A stretch of DNA of 33,479 bases from Chromatiales bacterium (GTDB taxonomy: Bacteria > Pseudomonadota > Gammaproteobacteria > Chromatiales > Chromatiaceae), in contig JANQRK010000041.1 in assembly GCA_028284585.1 (NCBI GenBank), forward strand, positions 1-33,479. Reading direction: 5' to 3'. Each line of letters starts with the position of its first letter. The first letter of the stretch is position 1. A program made the translations under genes and the position numbers. This document shows positions 17,019 to 24,529 of this stretch, in pieces. The notes beneath the pieces are model-generated. The model was not told where the DNA came from. It was given only the letters and a program-made list of their open reading frames with translations, and ran no database searches.

Positions 17019-17197
17019 GAGAAACCAACCCCGGCCCTGAGGGCAATGCCGAACGCCCCGAATTTGCGGCCAAGAGGCATCAAGATACTGTGTCGGACCG
17101 AGAGAACGCGCACTCGTGCTGAAGGGTGGCCAAGAATCGATAGGATTATCGCGTCGAGGGTTGCTTAGATGGTCCCGCGGGCGTTTTTGTTCGTCCC

Positions 17198-17231
17198 AAA
17201 AAAGCGGCGGAGCAAAAAGCCCCGCCGCTTT
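17198..17231 (-). terminator. Intrinsic terminator of the secreted-protein gene
   Basis: On the minus strand AAAGCGGCGG pairs with CCGCCGCTTT around an 11-base loop, and the stem is followed by a run of six T's. It sits 44 bp beyond the TAA at 17275. This is the clearest intrinsic terminator in the window. Confidence 0.85.
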
Positions 17232-17241
17232 ACCTTTGCGA

Positions 17242-17257
17242 GCTGCGCAAGCGCAGC
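17242..17257 (-). other. Perfect 7-bp hairpin before the terminator
   Basis: GCTGCGC-AA-GCGCAGC lies between the stop codon at 17275 and the terminator at 17198-17231. A two-base loop is tight for RNA. It may act as a 3'-end stabiliser or simply be a palindrome. Confidence 0.35.
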
Positions 17258-17274
17258 GCGAATCTTAACCCACT

Positions 17275-18927
17275 TTACGGAGTACTAAGATCCATCAAGT
17301 GATGCCCGAAGGTACCACCGCGCGGCACCACGGCGTCGTTAACAACGGCCGCGAAGCCCAACACCGGCAGACCTTCAGCAGTGGTCGACCCAGTCGTCAA
17401 TGAGAAGTCCGTGAAGTCGAGCGAAGCCCAACCGTTATCGAATCCGTCCGCCAGACCGACGAACCTGGCGATCGAGGACGACTTTAGCGAGCCCGTGTCC
17501 GAGCCGGCGCTCTGGTTGAATGCCATCACATTGACCTCGAAGCAGAGCTGGAACTCATCCGGGGCGTCGCCACCCGGCGAGAACGAGATGTCACCCGGAG
17601 TGACGGATGTGTTTTCTTCACGATCCCAGAAAGTGAAATTCACCGTCTCGCACGCCTCGCCGGTCACGAGATCTTCTTCCTCCGTAAACGGCTCGTTCGA
17701 GGTTGAGGGCGTCGAATCGTTATCGTCATCAAAGTCGACGTGCAGGTAGCGCGTCGGGAAGGTCACGACCCACTCGGTCTCGAAGTTGGTACCCGTGACA
17801 TAGTCATTTCGCAGGCCGGCACGCATCAGGGCAAAGGTGACGGCGTCACGCTTCGCGGCCGCGCCATCCGAGCCTATGGAATCGCCCTCGGCATTCGCGT
17901 CGAAGCTCCCTGTAAATGTCGAGCTGACAGTGCCCACCGATGTGCCATTGACGAACTGACTCCCCGTGAAGGTCAATGCGCCGGCGCCCGCGACTGCGGC
18001 GGGGGTACTGAGATCCGGCAGGTCGAAGTATTCGACCAAGCCCGAACCTGGCTCTCCTTCGTCGAAGGCCAATCCGTCATCCGTGGTGTAAGGTGCTAGC
18101 GCAGCCAGGCCCGAGTCGTTTTGCGGGAACCAGAGCGGGCCTACGACCGCGTAGCCCCGCAGCGCAGAGGCCTGATAGGTGTAATAAATTCCATCGGCTG
18201 GATTGAACACGGCAGCGTGACCGTACAAGCCACCGGTCGGGGTCAGCATAGCCTGATCGATCGAGTCACTGTCCACGGTCGTGCTCAGGACAGCCCCGTC
18301 GGTCACTGCGATCGAGGAACCGTCGCCGAAGGCGTTGGTCGCTACCCCCGCTGTCCAGGCACGCGCCAAATCACAACCCGGAGGCGCGCCACCCAGACCG
18401 GACGCGTGAGTGATGGCCTCTTCGATGTCGTCAATACCGTCGCCACTGGCATCTACAGCATCGTTGTCATCCAATGCGGCCATCTCGATGATTTCGATAT
18501 GCCCTTCGGACAACCGGTTGGCCACGGTATCACCTGTGTAGTCGTCAGAGATCCGCGTATCGCTGAATCGCGGGGTCGCCGCCCCTACATCCGGAACCGT
18601 GCACGATGTGTCGTCGGTGCTGACCCGGACCGCGTCACCGTCGCGAGAGACTACGGCGACCCAGTAGTCATTGGCCGACAAGTAAAGCGTGAAGTCCATG
18701 ACATCGCGGGAGCCGACGCCTTCGCGGAACCGCACTTTGACCGCTTTCGCGTCGTTCGTGGTGTTGGCCACTGTGATGAACGTTTGATTCCCGTTCATCG
18801 TACTGTAGTAGGGATACATCAACGCCTCGCCAACCCCGTCGGTGCTGAGATTGATGGCCTGGACCATCATTGGGCTTCCCAGCGCCGCGACGATCGCGGA
18901 GGACAGAAGCGTCTTCTTCATATTCAT
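17275..18927 (-). CDS. Secreted aspartate-rich surface-type protein of unknown function
   Basis: A 550-residue exported protein. ATG 18927 is chosen because AAGGAG lies nine bases before it and it begins a classical signal peptide (MNMKKTLLSSAIVAALGSPM, ending about MVQA). The longer frame has no such leader. The mature N-terminus GVGEALMYPYYSTMNGNQTF with VANTT and KAVKVRFREG resembles a conserved family of gammaproteobacterial surface proteins that I recognise only as hypothetical. DASGDGIDDIEE looks like a calcium-binding DxDxDG loop. The protein is acidic and rich in Ser, Thr, Gly and Asp; there are a few cysteines and no C-terminal anchor motif. It has its own terminator. It could be a substrate of the type II system in this window, but nothing proves it. 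Confidence 0.8.
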   Translation of the reverse strand: MNMKKTLLSSAIVAALGSPMMVQAINLSTDGVGEALMYPYYSTMNGNQTFITVANTTNDAKAVKVRFREGVGSRDVMDFTLYLSANDYWVAVVSRDGDAVRVSTDDTSCTVPDVGAATPRFSDTRISDDYTGDTVANRLSEGHIEIIEMAALDDNDAVDASGDGIDDIEEAITHASGLGGAPPGCDLARAWTAGVATNAFGDGSSIAVTDGAVLSTTVDSDSIDQAMLTPTGGLYGHAAVFNPADGIYYTYQASALRGYAVVGPLWFPQNDSGLAALAPYTTDDGLAFDEGEPGSGLVEYFDLPDLSTPAAVAGAGALTFTGSQFVNGTSVGTVSSTFTGSFDANAEGDSIGSDGAAAKRDAVTFALMRAGLRNDYVTGTNFETEWVVTFPTRYLHVDFDDDNDSTPSTSNEPFTEEEDLVTGEACETVNFTFWDREENTSVTPGDISFSPGGDAPDEFQLCFEVNVMAFNQSAGSDTGSLKSSSIARFVGLADGFDNGWASLDFTDFSLTTGSTTAEGLPVLGFAAVVNDAVVPRGGTFGHHLMDLSTP

Positions 18928-19173
18928 TACATGTAACTCCTTAAAGTTTCGCTTGGTGATGTCATCGACGACGGCAGCAATATCTCGTTCAAGGTACCGC
19001 AAGCTCGAAGTCTAACGTGTCTTTCAATTCGTATGCAACCAATAGACGCAGGATATTCTAGGTCAAAAAACGGCTGCAAGGCAGGTACTTAACCAGAAGT
19101 GCTCGATTTCACCTCATATTACCCCCTCCCTGCCGCAACCAGTGGGCCAAATCCTTGCGCAAGACCATTAAGT

Positions 19174-19614
19174 TCACCGCTTGGGTACCATCCACCAGTT
19201 TTTTCCGTCGCGCACCCAGGCCTGGGTAAGTTCTGTCTTGCCGGAATGCGGGGGAAAGTGCTCGTCACCAAGAAAGGTGAATTTCGCATCCAATTCGACA
19301 ACGCAACGTTTGTCTTCGCAGTTGACCGCACGAATGTCCGCATCACCCCACTTAGTCCTGGGGAGAAACCGCATGGCATATGCTTCTTTATTCACTCGAG
19401 CCCGGAAACCCGGGGAAAGGTATTCGTAAGCTGAGGCGTAATCCTCAGCGACCATCGCCTCCCAATAGCTAGTAGATAACGCGCGCACGGTGGCGTCGGG
19501 AGGAGTTTGGCCAGGCACTTGGGAACATCCCGTCACGAATGCCAGCACCAGGGCAGCTTTTACCAGACGATTCTCAGCCACAAGGAAATTACTCAGGCTA
19601 GGGACCAGGCTCAT
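19174..19614 (-). CDS. Small predicted lipoprotein, function unknown
   Basis: A 146-residue product with a hydrophobic leader LVKAALVLAFVTGC ending in a lipobox (Cys30, Ser at +2, so outer-membrane sorting is expected). The mature part has SYWEAMVAEDYASAYEYLSP and a C-terminal TELTQAWVRDGKNWWMVPK. This pattern resembles small NTF2-like periplasmic domains in which a hydrophobic cavity is capped by a tryptophan-rich strand. ATG 19614 gives a 29-residue leader; an in-frame GTG at 19581 would give a more ordinary 18-residue leader and cannot be excluded. It is monocistronic between the surface-protein gene and the gene-free gap. No function is assigned. Confidence 0.7.
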   Translation of the reverse strand: MSLVPSLSNFLVAENRLVKAALVLAFVTGCSQVPGQTPPDATVRALSTSYWEAMVAEDYASAYEYLSPGFRARVNKEAYAMRFLPRTKWGDADIRAVNCEDKRCVVELDAKFTFLGDEHFPPHSGKTELTQAWVRDGKNWWMVPKR

Positions 19615-20181
19615 ATGTCCGAACCAGCAACATTCTCGACCAAAATACCAGAAACCTCATCCCATGACCGTGATCTTCGTCGGGATTGTAGCAGAATTTT
19701 AGCAGCCGTCATCTTCTTATTAGCCACTGAATGACCTGCGTAAAAGTACGGAGCCTGCTGCTCATACGTTGCAAAAATACGACAGAATCGGAGATGTCGC
19801 CTTTGAACCAACGACAGTCCTAGCGCACCTTAGTGAAGATGCAAACGCGCGGATTTGCCGAATGCGGCGGCGCATCGCCGAGCAGTCGCACCACCTACAC
19901 AGTGGAGCGGCTATCGGCATCGATCCGCACTCCTTGAAAACCAGCGTTCATAGCATGATCGTCAAGTTGAGGTCTCAGAGGTCCTCCAAGGGGACGAGAA
20001 ACTCCTCCTGCCAATCCAGTCTGCGCTCTCCGGCCGAACCGAAGATCATAGGCGGCCGTACCCGTGCCGGCCGGCTGTGGTCACCCCACCTTGATCAAAT
20101 AACCGCTTTGCGAAACGTTTCTCTGCTTGCGTTTCGCTGGCAAACAGGCCCAGCGTCTGGATTTCGGGCATATCCCAATGG
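19615..20181. other. Gene-free stretch of 567 bp
   Basis: No credible gene is seen. A plus-strand frame at 19769-20224 is open but Arg/Ser-rich, has no recognisable motif and runs into the gtrB-like 3' end. On the minus strand short protein-like pieces (for example MIFGSAGERRLDWQEEFLVP, then LEDL and a stop) are broken by stops, so this may be a decayed gene. A hairpin GCGAAACG / CGTTTCGC at 20110-20137 lies 45 bp beyond the gtrB-like stop but lacks a T-tract. Confidence 0.4.
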
Positions 20182-21135
20182 TCAGGAAGACTCTTCGTCG
20201 GGTAGGCGCTCTACAATCACATAGGGCGGGCGGTGCTTAACTTCCTTGTAGATCTCAGCGATGTACTCACCAATGAGGCCAATGCCGGTTAGCACCATGC
20301 TTCCCATACCGAGGATTAGGAGAATGACCGTCGGAAAACCGGCTTCGGCAGCTCCGGTCCCATGGTACCAAAGGGTCTGGAGCATGAGTACGAAACTGAA
20401 CAGCAAACCGATCACCCCAAACCAGGTGACAAGCCGCAACGGTAGAGAAGAGAAACTGATTATGTAAATCCGAGCCATACCGAACAGCCGGCTTAAAGAC
20501 CAACTGCGAACACCATGCCGCCGAGCTGGTGGATCGAACTCGATACCCACTTGGTGTACACCTAGCCAAGCTGTGAGGCCGCGAAAAAATCTGCCCACCT
20601 CGGGAAACTGCACATATTGATCGACAACACGTCGATCGAGCAGTTTGAAGTCGGTAGCCTTGCGGAGGTCCATGCCGCTGGAAAGGTGGAACAAACGGTA
20701 AAACACAGACGCTGCTAGCCGTTCAGCTCCAGATTCCGGCTGTCGTTTCCGTTTGACGGCCTCCACGATGTCAACCTCTCCTTTCCTCCAAAGCTCCACC
20801 ATGGCAGGGACCATCTCTGGTGGATGCTGAAGGTCACCATCCATAACGACGACCGCTTGGCCGCGAGCCAGTCGCAAGCCCGCAAGCATCGCTGCTTCCT
20901 TGCCGAAATTGCGACCGAATCTCAGACCCCTGACGAGTGGGACACCCGCTGCCTCTTCGCGGAAGCCTATCACGGCGTCCCAGGTACCGTCGGTCGACCC
21001 ATCGTCGATCACGATTACCTCCACCTTGCCATCAATTGCGCTCAAGGCATCACGCAATTGGCACCAGACGTTGCCTATTGCAGCGCACTCGTTGTAAACG
21101 GGGATCACTACGGACAGTAGAATATCGGATGACAT
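20182..21135 (-). CDS. GtrB/ArnC-like undecaprenyl-phosphate glycosyltransferase
   Basis: This 317-residue family 2 enzyme transfers a sugar (glucose in GtrB) from its nucleotide form to undecaprenyl phosphate on the cytoplasmic face. Visible motifs are SVVIPVYNE at the N-terminus, VIDDGSTDGTWD, VVMDGDLQHPPEM, DFKLLDRRVV and the basic PARRHGVRSW. Two C-terminal membrane segments (LVTWFGVIGLLFSFVLMLQ and VILLILGMGSMVLTGIGLIG) are standard for GtrB/DPM1-like proteins. The frame is open 133 codons upstream, but that part lies over the GtrA-like gene; ATG 21135 gives the correct start MSSDILLSVVIPVYNE. It is 5 bp after the GtrA-like gene, so the two are co-transcribed. Confidence 0.92.
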   Translation of the reverse strand: MSSDILLSVVIPVYNECAAIGNVWCQLRDALSAIDGKVEVIVIDDGSTDGTWDAVIGFREEAAGVPLVRGLRFGRNFGKEAAMLAGLRLARGQAVVVMDGDLQHPPEMVPAMVELWRKGEVDIVEAVKRKRQPESGAERLAASVFYRLFHLSSGMDLRKATDFKLLDRRVVDQYVQFPEVGRFFRGLTAWLGVHQVGIEFDPPARRHGVRSWSLSRLFGMARIYIISFSSLPLRLVTWFGVIGLLFSFVLMLQTLWYHGTGAAEAGFPTVILLILGMGSMVLTGIGLIGEYIAEIYKEVKHRPPYVIVERLPDEESS

Positions 21136-21140
21136 CCGAT

Positions 21141-21512
21141 TCACCGGAAAATCAAGTATTTGGTAACCAGATAGTTGCTCGCTAAGATCACCGCTTCCAC
21201 GAGCAGCTTTGCGCCTACTTCGTGGAACCCAGTTCCAACTACCAACCAAAATATACCGAGCAGACTCACCGCGTAAGAACAAAACCACAGCACTATGTAA
21301 GCAACCGTCTGCCGTGCGACCACTAATCGAGAATACCTGTGATCGAGAAACACATAGTGCTTGTTGCCGAGAAAAGTCAGCAGCGCTCCCACTGAACGGG
21401 CCGCAGTTTGCGCTAGAACCAGCCCTGCAACAGGGAACAACAATACGAAGAGACTGAAATCCACAATCCAAGCGAGACCTCCTACGAGGAGATAGCGCCA
21501 CTTTTCCCTCAT
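21141..21512 (-). CDS. GtrA-like membrane protein (lipid-linked sugar flippase candidate)
   Basis: A 123-residue protein with four hydrophobic segments: KWRYLLVGGLAWIVDFSLFV, VLLFPVAGLVLAQTAARSVG, TVAYIVLWFCSYAVSLLGIF and EAVILASNYLVTKYLIF. The hallmark N-terminal RYLLVGG and the GNKHYVF loop identify the GtrA family, thought to flip undecaprenyl-phosphate-glucose to the periplasm. ATG 21512 gives the usual GtrA length; the open frame upstream is non-hydrophobic and overlaps the preceding gene. No strong ribosome site is seen, which fits coupling to the upstream gene. It sits in the order GT-C protein, GtrA, GtrB, like serotype-conversion operons. Confidence 0.9.
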   Translation of the reverse strand: MREKWRYLLVGGLAWIVDFSLFVLLFPVAGLVLAQTAARSVGALLTFLGNKHYVFLDHRYSRLVVARQTVAYIVLWFCSYAVSLLGIFWLVVGTGFHEVGAKLLVEAVILASNYLVTKYLIFR

Positions 21513-21562
21513 AGGGTCTGATGGCAAAAACCACAACCGGTGGACACGCTCAAGCCTCGGCG

Positions 21563-23380
21563 TCAAATCGCACCGCCTTTTGCAAGCCCAGAGCAAACCT
21601 CATTGATCGGGTTTTCGAGCGACCTGATGCCTTTCAAGGATGAAATCACCATCAAACACGCCGAATTTGCCGCACGTACAGCCGCCTCAGCATCGGCGTA
21701 ACTCAACTGCAATCGAAATCCTGTATGCAACATGTCCTCCGCCTGTCTCGTGCCAGCGATGTCGGGCCGTGCAACTGCATCCAGTTGATGCCGGAGCGGC
21801 CTGTAGGGTGTTGTTAGAACTAGAATCTGCTCGGGATCCTTACGGGAGACGTTCAACCAACCGCTTAGTGACACCTTGTCTCCAGTCACCCGGATTGACT
21901 CGACCCTACCGCCCCCTGAATCCACTAATGGTGGGTACGGTGTAAGGCGAAACACCAAATAATCTAAAGATCGCTCGGGGGCGCGGTTGCCGATTTTCTC
22001 GCTACTTGATGGCCCGTGGAAGTGCTCCATGCAAGCACATGAAGCATTGTACATGCGCACCTGATAGGTGTCCGGGTCAACCAGTGGAAGCAGCTTTGGA
22101 TCCGTGAGCAGGTTAACACGGGCAAAGGGTCGGTGTTCTGCAGCCGCCTTGGCTCGACGGGCACCATTCAATACGACCTCCCAGAAACGAAGTGTTTGGC
22201 CGGGCAAAACGAGAACCGTATTGGGACGTGCATCAATCGCCTCGCGATAAATAGCGTCCAACCTTACCAGCCCTGGTTCTATCGCCTCGCGCTCATCTAA
22301 TCCGTGTCTTAGCGTAGCAATTGCAAAAATGCCCACGATCGAAAATCTGACCGCGACTGGCCATGAAGAACAACGCGCAACCAGGATGGTAATCAGCACG
22401 ACAACAGCCCACCAAGGCAATAACAAGTGCCGGTTGGGCCCGTGCAAACCGGGGTAAGCGGTCAATGCTATCAATGGCGTGATCAGCGCTACTAAACTGA
22501 CAAACACAACCAAGATGCGAACCCTGTGACGCCGCACAGCATCGTACAAGAGAACCAACAAAATACTTGATATCAACCAACCTGCACTGCCGCCCCCCAT
22601 TAACCAACTCGGTATTTGCAACAATTGCTGTGCTGCCACCCAAGGATCAAATTTGGCTTGTTGATATCCTCCCAGCATGGCGCCTAAGACCTTGTAGCGC
22701 CAGCCGGCATAAAAAATAGACCAAGCAAAGTATGGAATCGCATGTATTAGACGAGATCGAGCATTGCCGACAGGAACAAACACCAATACCACCACCAATG
22801 GAACAAACACTTCTTTGCAGGATGACGCCAAGGCGAACGAGAAAACACCGAAAATAGTCCACCAGTAAGACTCGCCGCGCACCCCTCGGACGAAACAAAA
22901 AAGGGCCATGGAACAAAATATCAGTCCATAGACATAGTGTCCCACCATTAGTTGTTGAGCGACGAGAAACACCGGTGCGCCCATGAGAAAAAGGATTGAC
23001 CCCAATAGTGCACCGACGGGTTTTACAAAACAGGTTAGCAACGCGTAAGTTGCAAGGGCGCTCACCGCAATTGCAAGTAGATGGTGCGCATAAAACCATT
23101 GCGCCTGAAAACCGAATAATGCAAGATTAAAGTCATACACCAAGGGATTCCAAGGCGTGACATTGCTTGGTGAATAAGCACGGGTAATCAAGGGATTGAA
23201 GAAGTAGTCAGAAAAGGAAAAACGAGTCGCGAAATCCAACAGCCAGCCATCGTCGAAACGCCAGTAAGCGTTCAACGCGTTACCATGCAGGAGAAACGTT
23301 CCGGCAACTAATGTAAAAGCAACTATCAAGTACCAAGCGGCTATTGAAGCGTTTCTCCGACCCCGCACCTCAATCTGCAT
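21563..23380 (-). CDS. Polytopic GT-C-type membrane protein, GtrC-like candidate
   Basis: A 605-residue protein. ATG 23380 is preferred over an upstream TTG. The first two-thirds hold about ten membrane segments. After the first one comes a loop with an acidic pair (ALNAYWRFDDGWLLDF), the position where GT-C transferases keep their catalytic Asp. The C-terminal third is soluble and presumably periplasmic (from about ARPNTVLVLPGQTLRFW on). GtrC proteins are variable; they take the sugar from undecaprenyl phosphate and attach it to O-antigen. The assignment comes from membrane topology and from lying 50 bp upstream of gtrA-gtrB-like genes. An oligosaccharyl- or dolichyl-type transferase of another pathway is possible. 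Confidence 0.7.
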   Translation of the reverse strand: MQIEVRGRRNASIAAWYLIVAFTLVAGTFLLHGNALNAYWRFDDGWLLDFATRFSFSDYFFNPLITRAYSPSNVTPWNPLVYDFNLALFGFQAQWFYAHHLLAIAVSALATYALLTCFVKPVGALLGSILFLMGAPVFLVAQQLMVGHYVYGLIFCSMALFCFVRGVRGESYWWTIFGVFSFALASSCKEVFVPLVVVLVFVPVGNARSRLIHAIPYFAWSIFYAGWRYKVLGAMLGGYQQAKFDPWVAAQQLLQIPSWLMGGGSAGWLISSILLVLLYDAVRRHRVRILVVFVSLVALITPLIALTAYPGLHGPNRHLLLPWWAVVVLITILVARCSSWPVAVRFSIVGIFAIATLRHGLDEREAIEPGLVRLDAIYREAIDARPNTVLVLPGQTLRFWEVVLNGARRAKAAAEHRPFARVNLLTDPKLLPLVDPDTYQVRMYNASCACMEHFHGPSSSEKIGNRAPERSLDYLVFRLTPYPPLVDSGGGRVESIRVTGDKVSLSGWLNVSRKDPEQILVLTTPYRPLRHQLDAVARPDIAGTRQAEDMLHTGFRLQLSYADAEAAVRAANSACLMVISSLKGIRSLENPINEVCSGLAKGGAI

Positions 23381-23636
23381 GGAATACCGCCCCAATACCC
23401 ACTTTGCGCCCTATTAAATGGCTTAAAAGATCGATAACAGTCATATGCTCGATGGCGCGGCCTGCCGCACCATGACCGCGGGAAGGGCTCGGTGAGAACT
23501 CGATCCTAGTAAAGGTGAACTACCGTTTGTGCGGACACGCGTAATCGACTATCCGCCCCGACAATCAGTCGTGCATTCGGCCCGCCTAGTTCCGAAGATA
23601 GTCTCCGTCGAGAATGGCGCTGCTAAGGCTCTTAGC

Positions 23637-24482
23637 CTAGCTTCCCCCCAACAACCGCTTGTTTCGTCGCTTCCAAAGATCGTCGATATAATCGAGACTC
23701 GTTTCCCTCGGGATTACGGGCGGACTTCCATCCCGGTGTGTAACGGCATTGGTTGGCGCATAGCCATGGTCTTGAATACACTCGCCAAAGGCTTCTTGGC
23801 ACCATTCGAGGTCTTCAGGAGTAAACCAGCTAACCCAGTGCCCGTAGCTGCTGCTACGTTTCACTCGTGCGTACTCAGCATCCACTTCTGCACTTCTATC
23901 TAGTGTAAACCCAAGATAAGCCTCAAGTGACGCGAGTTTCTCGTCAATGAAGTCCTCATACCGTATGCGCTCAAATCGTACGAGCTTTCTTTCTACAAAA
24001 AACTGCCACTCCCTCCCCTGCCCTGCGAACCGCAACATACTCCGGCGCTTGTCTTCGAGGGGTTTGTGTTTCAAGTGTGGGGAAAAGTGATACAGGGTCT
24101 CTAGGACGAGATCATACAAAGGGACCGAGTCCGGGTCTTCTATCTTGGCACTGAGCAAACGACGAAAACTTTGGAACCCCTCCTCGGTAACTTCTGGTGG
24201 CGCATCAAAGATGTGGTACAAAACTCGACTGATCAGCCTATCTCTGGGGTCGCGCACAAGTACGATCTTTTTCTCAACTGGTAGAAACGACGAATAATCG
24301 GCGTAGCTTTCTGGGCCTATCAGGACCTTGGCCAGTATCGAATCGCGGCGATTCCTGGGAATGGCCAAGGCATTGGGCTCAAACAATGTTTTCAGCGGTT
24401 CGTCACGCTTCCACGAATTCCGGATCTTAAAAAACAAGGCGGTCGTACCTGACTTCGCTAGACCAAAAATTGCAATCCTCAC
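23637..24482 (-). CDS. PAPS-dependent sulfotransferase family protein
   Basis: A 281-residue protein. The N-terminal phosphosulfate loop IFGLAKSGTTAL and the 3'-phosphate binding segment KIVLVRDPRDRLISR are clearly present, in the order and spacing of the sulfotransferase family. FERIRYEDFIDEKLASLEAY and SSSYGHWVSWF further support it. The start is GTG 24482, which puts the P-loop at the very N-terminus as is usual for these enzymes. There is no signal peptide, so it is cytoplasmic. It stands alone between the gtr-like set and gspD. It may sulfate a glycan or lipid acceptor made by neighbouring genes; no PAPS-synthesis genes (cysD/N/C) are in the window. Confidence 0.82.
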   Translation of the reverse strand: MRIAIFGLAKSGTTALFFKIRNSWKRDEPLKTLFEPNALAIPRNRRDSILAKVLIGPESYADYSSFLPVEKKIVLVRDPRDRLISRVLYHIFDAPPEVTEEGFQSFRRLLSAKIEDPDSVPLYDLVLETLYHFSPHLKHKPLEDKRRSMLRFAGQGREWQFFVERKLVRFERIRYEDFIDEKLASLEAYLGFTLDRSAEVDAEYARVKRSSSYGHWVSWFTPEDLEWCQEAFGECIQDHGYAPTNAVTHRDGSPPVIPRETSLDYIDDLWKRRNKRLLGGS

Positions 24483-24529
24483 CGCACCATCATCTCGTCG
24501 CTGTTCACCGCATCTATCCTCGCATGCCT

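Noticed and set aside
18121..18936. 271-codon plus-strand frame opposite the secreted-protein gene
   Set aside because: It is antisense to a gene with ribosome site, signal peptide and terminator; its composition is shadow-like.
19769..20224. 151-codon plus-strand frame
   Set aside because: It is Arg/Ser-rich with no motif, overlaps the gtrB-like 3' end, and no ribosome site was seen.
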